The notes under the pieces: generated by a model
Seen by the model: the letters and a program-made list of their open reading frames with translations, nothing else
The model's database searches: none
What the model was told of the DNA's origin: nothing
Position numbers and translations under genes: made by a program
Assembly (NCBI GenBank): GCA_021234155.1
Contig: JAJEKV010000032.1
Location: forward strand, 12,850,283 to 12,914,282
Source: Isoetes taiwanensis
Taxonomy: Eukaryota; Streptophyta; Lycopodiopsida; Isoetales; Isoetaceae
Length of the DNA stretch: 64,000 nucleotides
Direction of reading: 5' to 3'
Part shown: in pieces, positions 57,059 through 64,000 of the stretch
Position numbering within the stretch: position 1 is the stretch's first letter
How the letters are laid out: each line of letters begins with the position of its first letter

Positions 57059-57973
57059 TATGCATGCATATTCCAGTTGTAGAATTTATGCATGCGCATT
57101 CCCAAGCGAGGTGGAGGAGAGCAGGTATTATTTCTATTGAACAGTGGTATTTTGGTATTGACATTGCTCCTTGGCAATGGTTTCAGGAGACATATGGGTT
57201 ATTCGATAAAGATATCAGTATATGGGCTTATGTAGCAAGTGCTCTTCCTCTAATTAAGAAGGTGGGTAACAAGAGATTCTGGAACTTTGTTCAAGGTATT
57301 AAAGAAGGCAAGAAGCTAGTAAGTTCATGCTACAGATTGCTTACCTCCTCAAATACTTTATCACCTTCTCGAAAATGGCACTTACAGACTTTGCCTTCTT
57401 AATGGCAATCTATCTGGAACCTTGTTTGGTCTAAATATAATCCTCCAAAGGTAAATGTTCTACTTTGGCAGGTGATTCATCGCTCTTTGAGAGTTAATGA
57501 GATGGTTCATCGCTTTAAGCCGGGAGTACGCCCACTTTGCCCAATGTGTGGCGATTGCATTGAAACGTTGGACCTTTGTTTATATTTGTGTGCGGTGAGT
57601 AGTCTTAGGTCCCGGTCGCATTCTCTTTTGGAGTATCTTTGGATAGTCGGCACTTTCTTTTGGGTATTTATCCACATCGATTGGATTTGCTTCTAAAAGG
57701 ATTGCATTTCACATGGCAAAGTCTTGGCTAATATGGAGTGTATGGAAGGCGAAGGCGAAGAAAGGTCTTTTATGATAAGCGTATTTCTTCTCAGGTGGCG
57801 CTTCAAGAAATTCGTAAGAAGTTGTATAATTGCTATCTCCAATTGGCCTGATCGTATTAAAATTCCAATATGGAGTGATCATCTAAAAGTGATTGATGCC
57901 TCAGGGACATTTTTTACTTCTAGAAGTACTTTGTAATATTTTGAGTGTATAATATGAAGTAAAACAAAAAAAA
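57059..57973 (+). mobile_element. 5'-truncated L1-like LINE (family D) with A-tail
   Basis: Flanked by exact 17-bp direct repeats and ending in an A-run (57961-57975). The coding remains are the C-terminal domain of a plant L1 ORF2: WFQETYGLFDKDISIWAYV, GNKRFWNFVQGIKEG, then the zf-RVT region SIWNLVWSKYNPPKVNVLLW, QVIHRSLRVNEMVHR and the knuckle CPMCGDCIETLDLCLYLC. An in-frame TAA interrupts at about 57401. It starts with an ATGCATGC-rich inverted repeat (57060-57100). Related to, but distinct from, family B. Confidence 0.92.
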
Positions 57974-57990
57974 AATATTCACAACAGGAA
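57974..57990. repeat. Right target-site duplication of LINE D insertion
   Basis: AATATTCACAACAGGAA after the A-tail. Confidence 0.92.
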
Positions 57991-58474
57991 GAAAACATTG
58001 CTGGACGACATACCCATATGGTTAGAATGTGACAGCATCCTCTCAAACCCAAACCACCCATGGGGTCTAGGAATCCAAGGATCCAAAATCATCCATAAGG
58101 AACCATAGATCTTTCATTCTTAGCATGTATTAGGTAGTTATGCATAATGTAGAAGGGAGGGACAACTAACTAAGTATGATACGCAAGTGGAGCTTTATAT
58201 GGTTTTAGTTCGTCAGCCGCCTCTGCTAGCGGTGCCACCGAAAAAAATTGTAGTTTTCGCTAGGGTAATTGAGTATCATATGTTTCTTTTCCAATCCATT
58301 ACGAGATTTCAAATTGTTCTTCATATATGTAAGATTGCTATGTTGCTTAAAAAAATGTTATCCCATTGGCAAGCTTTAGAAATACACGTGAAATGTGATA
58401 ATATTTTGATCCTTCTTCTTTTCCCTTTCTACTAGTTTAGTCAATTTTTATTGACACCCTTAATGTATTTAGGT
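57991..58474. other. No recognisable gene
   Basis: AT-rich DNA between LINE D and the MITE; the ORF at 58187-58435 is unrecognised. Confidence 0.4.
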
Positions 58475-58477
58475 TTA

Positions 58478-58683
58478 GGCTACGTTCCCATGCGACTCCG
58501 ACCGGACTCAAGATTCAAAGGCAATAACCGGAGAGTTCAGAAATCCCCCTCCATTTCTGAAAAATCAAAGCCAGCCTTGGAAGTTGACCTCAAATTTTGA
58601 AGTTAAATATGAACATGGGAACTGGCTCGACTTCACCTTCGACAAGAAATTTGGAAGTCCGGTTGTTTCATGGGAACGTAGCC
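58478..58683. mobile_element. Tourist/PIF-Harbinger-type MITE
   Basis: A 206-bp element with perfect 15-bp terminal inverted repeats (GGCTACGTTCCCATG ... CATGGGAACGTAGCC) and TTA on both outer sides (58475-58477, 58684-58686), the usual PIF/Harbinger target duplication. It has no coding capacity. The inner ends also show inverted similarity around CCGGACT/AGTCCGG. Confidence 0.88.
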
Positions 58684-58689
58684 TTACTT

Positions 58690-59605
58690 TACCTACCTTT
58701 AATTTTACTAGTCCTCTTGTTTATACGATACGGAAAAAGTTAAAATAAAATAATTACGGTATGGTCCTTTTATCGATTGTAGCTTTTCTAGGTTAAACGA
58801 CCCCTTTTCCTAACCCGTCACTTTGATTGGTAACGACTTCTTCTTGGATACCAAAATAAAAAGTCCACTATTTGGAAGGGAACAACATGCATAATAAAAG
58901 AATAGGTAAAAAATAGTAAATGCCCATATGACGAGCCAAGTTGGGCTTTGATATGCATATGGGTATTGAATGGGCCTACAGAACCATTTCTTACAGCTTA
59001 CATCTCTGCAGAAGGCACGACAATTCAAAGTAGTGTCCAACACGGATGGTTCTTAGAAGACAAAATTGGTGGGGCTATAATTGTGGATGTGTTGGCTAGC
59101 CTCATTTTCAACATTTGGACTATATATAAAAGACAAACGGTGTAAGCTTATCACCTTCAATACATTAACACTACAATAAGGTGCATTTTTTGTTGTTGGC
59201 CGTTGGGATCACTTGTCTTGTCTTGTCCCTCCATAGTGGGCCACCTGAGTGGATCTACCTCCACTTTTTTATTCATTTACTCATACATTGCTTATATAGA
59301 AAATTGTGTACCAAATACTTTGATAAGATTTTGATATGGTATACCATCTTTCATGTAATACTCTATCTTCAAATTCAATTTGATGAACACTTCTCTAACA
59401 TGTCATGTACCATATTCAACTCGTGTTCTTATCAACATGGTCGCATGTTTAATGGCATGATTTGTATACCTGATCCCATAGTACTAGTTACATCTAGCAC
59501 TTGTTCAAATAGCATCTTAAGAAAGGGACATTGATGAGGATTAGAAGTAAAGAAAGGTAAGTAGAGATGATGAGCATTTTTAACATTCATCACATGTGTG
59601 AGATA
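58690..59605. other. No recognisable gene
   Basis: ORFs at 58948-59145 and 59181-59534 are unrecognised and AT-biased. No element end is supported. Confidence 0.4.
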
Positions 59606-59660
59606 CATAGATAGAATATCGTCCATGGAGACCCGATTGGCCATGGGACCCAAACAACAA
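59606..59660 (-). mobile_element. Terminal scrap of LINE family A
   Basis: TAGATAGAATATCGTCCATG followed by GAGACCCGATTGGCCATGGG corresponds to the tail and last bases of family A (CTATT tail, CGTCCAC.GAGACC.AT.GG.CATGGGACC). Similarity ends at about 59660. Confidence 0.65.
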
Positions 59661-59667
59661 AAAGGAG

Positions 59668-59905
59668 CACACAACAAGAAGCATACACACACATTATCAA
59701 CCATGCCCCATTCAAGTTGCAGAGCATTCCATATAACGGACTTGAAACCCCAACGGTATAACAAAAGTTGTTAAAGCCCAAGCAACCATCTCTTAACAAC
59801 AAGCATATACAAACTTTACCACACGTCTCATTCAACTTGCAGTGCATCCATATAACAGACTTGAAACCCCCGTTGAAACAGACATGATTGGATGGAACAA
59901 TGAAT
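59668..59905. repeat. Imperfect tandem duplication, period about 120 bp
   Basis: CATTCAAGTTGCAGAGCATT with CCATATAACGGACTTGAAAC (59710) recurs as CATTCAACTTGCAGTGCATC with CCATATAACAGACTTGAAAC (59830). An uninterrupted A-run follows at 59978-59999. Confidence 0.75.
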
Positions 59906-60335
59906 AGATGTATAACCAATCATGAAAGATGATTGAATTGAACAATGTGTACCCCCCACCTCCACACCTTTTGAAACAAAAAAAAAAAAAAAAAAAAAAC
60001 ATAGCTTTCTTGATCTTGTTTCAAGGTGATTAGGGACAAGATGCAATAAGCATTGTTGATGTGATTGCGTACGCCATATGTGCAATTAGATGCTGCCAAT
60101 GTTGTCCATCTGGCAAAATTGACTAGTTATGTCAGTTTTGTCAGATAGGAGCCACTGAATGCGCCACTCTTCAGGTTTGGTCGGCGTTGCGAGCATGATA
60201 TGTTGAGCTAATTACACCTGATCAGCCTCTATATTTGCTCTTGTTTATCGTCCTTTATCCCAAAGGTTCTTAATAAGCGAGATAAAATAAATCTGGTATC
60301 GTCATAGTTATACGTACAGATGTACAATTTCTCAA
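59906..60335. other. Spacer with a poly-A run, no gene
   Basis: Contains A(22) at 59978-59999, possibly the tail of an eroded retroposon, but no element body was recognised. Confidence 0.4.
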
Positions 60336-60337
60336 CG

Positions 60338-60424
60338 ACTTTATTACTGTTAAGGTTTTTTTTCAAAAACCCTTTGGAGCAGGGCTTTTTTAATCCTAAG
60401 CAGTAGTGGGCTTGTTATGCTTAT
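60338..60424 (+). mobile_element. LINE family A 3' UTR hairpin, truncated by LINE B
   Basis: TTTATTACTG, AAAAACCCTTTGGAGCAGGG and CAGTAGTGGGCTTG correspond to the hairpin and following bases of family A. Sequence identity stops at GCTTATT, where the poly-T (reverse poly-A) end of the minus-strand LINE B begins. Confidence 0.8.
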
Positions 60425-63400
60425 TTTTTTTTTTTTTGAAGAACTGTGTCATCAATATATTAAAAGAATGGTAATGTTACAAAGCAAGTGAGGAGGAAGG
60501 AGAACTGCCCCAAAGAGACAGCGATACCTCGACACTCCACAACAAACTCACAGAAAAACTGCAACTCTACTGCTGTACAAACTGACCATCACCATCTACA
60601 ACACCCAAGAAGTCCCGCCAAATGGCATTCCACTCTACTACTCCCGGGAACACCAGAAAGCTTTGAAATAGCTTGTACCTGAGTCGAGGAATCGAGAGGC
60701 CGCAGCCGCCAATCCCCCGAAAGATCCACAACCGCCACCGCTTCCAAATCAGCCACACCAACCAAGCCACGACAAATGCAAGGCTTGCCGCAAGAGCCAG
60801 CCAAGCACCAGATACACATGAAGCAAAGAATCGGCCGGGCTAGTCAATCTCACCAAAGCAGAGCCCTAACCCAATCCGTGCAGTACCGCAAGTGAGGGCA
60901 TAGAACCGCATAATGCTCCACGGTCTCAACGATGAAGGCCACAATAAGGGCGCAGAGAGGGCTCACACCCGCCTAAACCGACTCACAAGGGCATTCACCA
61001 CGATACAACGGTGCACCACCGCCACGAAGCACCCTAACCTTAGCCCGGTGGGGAAGTGAGCTCCATGTCCACGCCCAAACCGAAGCGCCATCGAGAACCC
61101 GGAAAGCCGCAGAGACCACTTGCTGTTCAAGGGGCAAGTGTGTCATGAATAGCCAAAGACCCGGTAAGAAGATCGCACAAAGCAAGAAGACACAACATCA
61201 GGATGAACCTTCCAAACCCGCACCACCACATCATCCCGAGGGACTATAGGTATGTGTAGCGGAAGACTCCCCGCCACGTGTTCCCGGATAGCTTGGCCAC
61301 GCCCCTCGAAAGCGAGCTTCGAAAAAGAACTCCCATGAAGCTAGCCGACCACCCCAATACCAATCCTCCAAGGTGAGCACAGCTTCGCCTCCAACGGGCT
61401 CAAGGTCCGAGCATGCACAAGTGGGTGCCCAAGGGCAAGTGCTTGCAGGGGGTAGAGGAACCCACAAGAAAGGAGAAGAGTGGTGATAAACCGAGGCATA
61501 ATCCCATTTGGAAGAGCACACGCACATGATCCCAAGCCCGCAACACTCACGCGGAGAAAAGGGGATGCGTGGGAAAGGTGGGAGACCATACAACAAAGGT
61601 GCCAGTGGCAACTCCACATGCATGCAGACGGTTTCCCAAACGCCACACAATGGCGAAGAGATCGGCAACAACAATGGCCGCACTGGGAGAAAATGCTCCA
61701 TCCTGCGAGAATGCTCCAAACAAACTTGGAGACCAACACCTTACTATGCAATACCAAATCCGAGAATGGCCAAGCCCCCATCCTCCCGGGCGGAGACACT
61801 TCCACCAAGCCACTTTAACAACTACCCCTTCATCATCCCCCCACACAAAATTTGAACAATCTTATCCAAAGCCACGTATCTTACCCTCGGGAGCTAGCAT
61901 CGCAGATGTTTGATACACATGAGTGCTACAAAATCCGACTTGGCAATAGTGATCCTACACCGCCATGGACAACTTGCTACCCTTCCACCAATTGAGGTGT
62001 TTTACGCAACCCTGCAAAATCTCATCCCACACCCTCCCTATGGAAACATCCCCTCCAAAGGGATACCCAACAGACTTAGTACACACATTACCCCGAAAGC
62101 ACCTTCCAAGGGAATAGAGCCAAACAAGGGGAGGCGAAGTCACCGGGCCCATAATGCGAGCACTTACCCCAATTCGAGAAGAATGCCACGAGGCCAAGGA
62201 GAAAGTATCCAACAAACCCATCACATTCCATAAATTCCTCTCTTCTTCCACCAAGAAGAGGAAAGTGTCATCGACAAACGGTTAATAATCCATTTGGCTA
62301 CCATCCCGCATCCAAGCCCATCCACCACTCCCTCCTCCACCGCAGACCAAAAACAATCGGAGGCGGTGCCCCGCCCAATCGTAGAACAAAAAGCGGCGCC
62401 AAAGGGCACCCCTCACGCACCCCTCGCCTAAGGAGAAAAAAAGGGAGGGTTCACCCTGGCACACCACCAGTAGCCCGCGGCCGACCTATGCGACTTCATG
62501 ACTATCTCGTAAAGCGTGGACCACAGCAACGCGCTAACATCATGGCATAAGAACTCCCAATGGACACTATCGTAAGCTTTGGCAAAGTCAAGCTTAAGAT
62601 AGGCAATGTCTTGACTCGTTCTTCCGCCCAATAAAGGCCCTCATAAGCCGTGGCAACATTAGTCAAAATGTTCCTCCCGGGGACAAACCTGGATCGCACC
62701 TTACTAATGGAAGAAGTCAACACCGGCTTCAACTTCTCTGCCAGGGGCTTTCGCAATAATCTTATACAGGAGGACAACAAGGAGATAGGCCTCCAATCAT
62801 TAATAGTAGAAGGCTTCTTAACCTTAGGAATCAAGGAAATGCATGCGGTATTCAAGATCTTATCCATTTGAGAAGACTGCAAAGAACTCAAGATACACGG
62901 GTACACCGACTCACCAGCCCACTCCCAATAAGTCCGAAAGAACTCCACGGGGGGATACCATCCAGCCCGGGACATTTATCCTTGGCCATGCACATACATG
63001 CCGCCGCTAAATCCTCTCTCGGAGAGCTCCCGCTCCAAGCTCTCTATTTTGTTGAGTCGAGAATAGATGGCTTAATGACCCCCAAAACAAGCTCCCCGCA
63101 TCTCGCTCATAAGGAAGAGTGCGCTTGTGCGAAAAACCCCGAGAAATGGGCATGCACATACCTCTCGCAAATCAGCGGGATCCTCCAAACATTCGTTCTC
63201 GTTCCCATTCCCGCTCCTCGTTCCGTCCCTCGCGTTTGCCTTCAGATTTTGGGTCAAAGTTCCCAAAAAGTTCCCGTTCCGGGTAACTATGCTCCAAAGT
63301 CCGGCCATCATGCAAAGCAAGGGACGCCATAGATGTTGTATATCGCCGCTGCCTAGCTGCTCTGAAGAACACCGACGAACTTGTATCCCCCTCCTTCAAC

Positions 63401-64000
63401 TAGGTAAGGGCAGCCTTCACCGCGTGCCTCCCGCGACTTTAACCCGCCTCGAGCAACAATACGCTGCAACACCGCATTCTCCCTAATGCCATCTTTTGCA
63501 TACAGAATCCTCTCCAACTCCTGATAGAGACCATGCAACTCCTGCCGCTCCTGCTGCACACGCTGCCTACCAAAGACCTTGGCAAAATGCTTCACCCTGG
63601 ACAACACAGTCACCATACCAGACATACCCTTCAGAGATGAAAAGGTATCAAGCCACAACTCCCGGCCTTTGGGCGAGAAATCCGCAGATCGACCCGGTAG
63701 GGTGTTCAAAGCGAAGCACCGTCCTAGAGGGCGAGAGGCAAGCGCACTCGACCGGACAAAACCTCGAGGGGGTAATGATCAGAAATGGAGGTAGACAGAA
63801 TGTTACTCCGGCGCAAAGAGGGCACACCATCTAGTTGCGCATGGGGAAGCATAATACCGGTCATGCCTAGCATACGCCTGGCCTGCACCAATCTGCCTAT
63901 TACAATAGGTGAAAGACAAGTCCCCAGGGACCTCAACCAAGGCCAAATCACGCAACAAAGCGAGACCATTGGTCCCTCTCAAACCCATGCACAACACGGG
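60425..64000 (-). mobile_element. LINE family B (L1-like), long copy running off the window
   Basis: The minus strand from the right edge reads as follows. Endonuclease end: GTNGLALLRDLALVEVPGD, FTYCNRQIG, ISDHYPLEV, about 63750-63990. Linker helix: QERQELHGLYQELERILYAK, about 63480-63560. RT fingers: KILNTACISLIPKVKKPSTI, NDWRPISLLSSCIR, SRFVPGRNILTN, about 62640-62870. Motif A: LKLDFAKAYDSVHWEFL, about 62560-62610. Later: QSKVLVSKFVWSIL near 61740, YASVYHHSSPFLWV near 61490, and the zf-RVT-like C-terminus at about 60900-61230. It ends CTTTGTAACATTACCATTC with a poly-A tail (60425-60437 on the plus strand as T's). Frames are broken. Plant L1 clade is inferred from domain order, DFAKAYD and the poly-A tail. 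The 5' end and second target duplication lie outside. Confidence 0.92.

Noticed and set aside
61480-61913. Several plus-strand ORFs over 100 codons
   Set aside because: They are antisense to the family B LINE ORF2, which has recognisable RT and zf-RVT motifs on the minus strand.
1-64000. CRISPR arrays, bacterial operons, riboswitches, phage or viral integrations
   Set aside because: No regularly spaced repeats, Shine-Dalgarno/operon structure or viral gene set was seen; introns and plant transposons show a plant nuclear context.

Overview
The window reads as nuclear DNA of a land plant with a large, repeat-rich genome. The evidence is a plant Mutator-type transposon with SWIM and CCHC zinc fingers, a plant 'serine-rich protein' gene, relics of plant-type aspartokinase, 5-oxoprolinase, EMS1-like receptor kinase and PPR genes, canonical GT-AG introns, copia elements and several LINE families. 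The lineage within land plants cannot be fixed from the sequence; a fern, lycophyte or gymnosperm would fit as well as a flowering plant. Coding density is very low. Only two genes look intact: the MULE transposase (about 37.9-39.6 kb, +) and the serine-rich protein gene (about 41.8-42.4 kb, -).

Layout. 0-1.7 kb: minus-strand LINE of 'family A' (microsatellite-tailed). 1.7-5.2 kb: no recognisable gene. 5.2-7 kb: a possible LTR-element primer-binding site, a broken ORF and a histone H3 relic. 7.3-8.4 kb: a LINE 'family B' (L1-like, poly-A) with a 17-bp target-site duplication. 8.5-11.3 kb: decayed Ty1/copia. 11.8-15.3 kb: further LINE ends. 15.5-28.1 kb: a minus-strand graveyard of host gene relics (EMS1-like kinase, PPR, copia piece, 5-oxoprolinase, intron-containing aspartokinase). 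28.2-37.4 kb: a mosaic of dispersed and tandem repeats. 37.5-40.5 kb: a complete MULE with 141-bp terminal inverted repeats and a perfect 9-bp duplication. 41.4-43.5 kb: the serine-rich protein gene. 43.6-47.3 kb: copies of a long dispersed repeat. 49.1-52.2 kb: a decayed, intron-containing gene that I relate to a transposase-like family I know mainly from cnidarians and other invertebrates. 52.7-55.7 kb: the longest family A LINE (endonuclease, RT, zinc motif, hairpin, CTATT tail). 56-58 kb: L1-like fragments. 58.5 kb: a 206-bp Tourist-type MITE. 60.4-64 kb: family B LINE running off the window.

Nothing here forms a metabolic operon or pathway. The genes are linked by mobile-element history. 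The most notable items are the decayed transposase-like gene at 49-52 kb, whose catalytic-type motifs and lesions can be read; the family A LINE 3' hairpin, whose outer stem changes in a compensatory way between copies; the structurally perfect and probably young MULE; and the clustering of broken housekeeping genes at 15-28 kb. All homology calls come from recognising motifs by eye. No database search was run.
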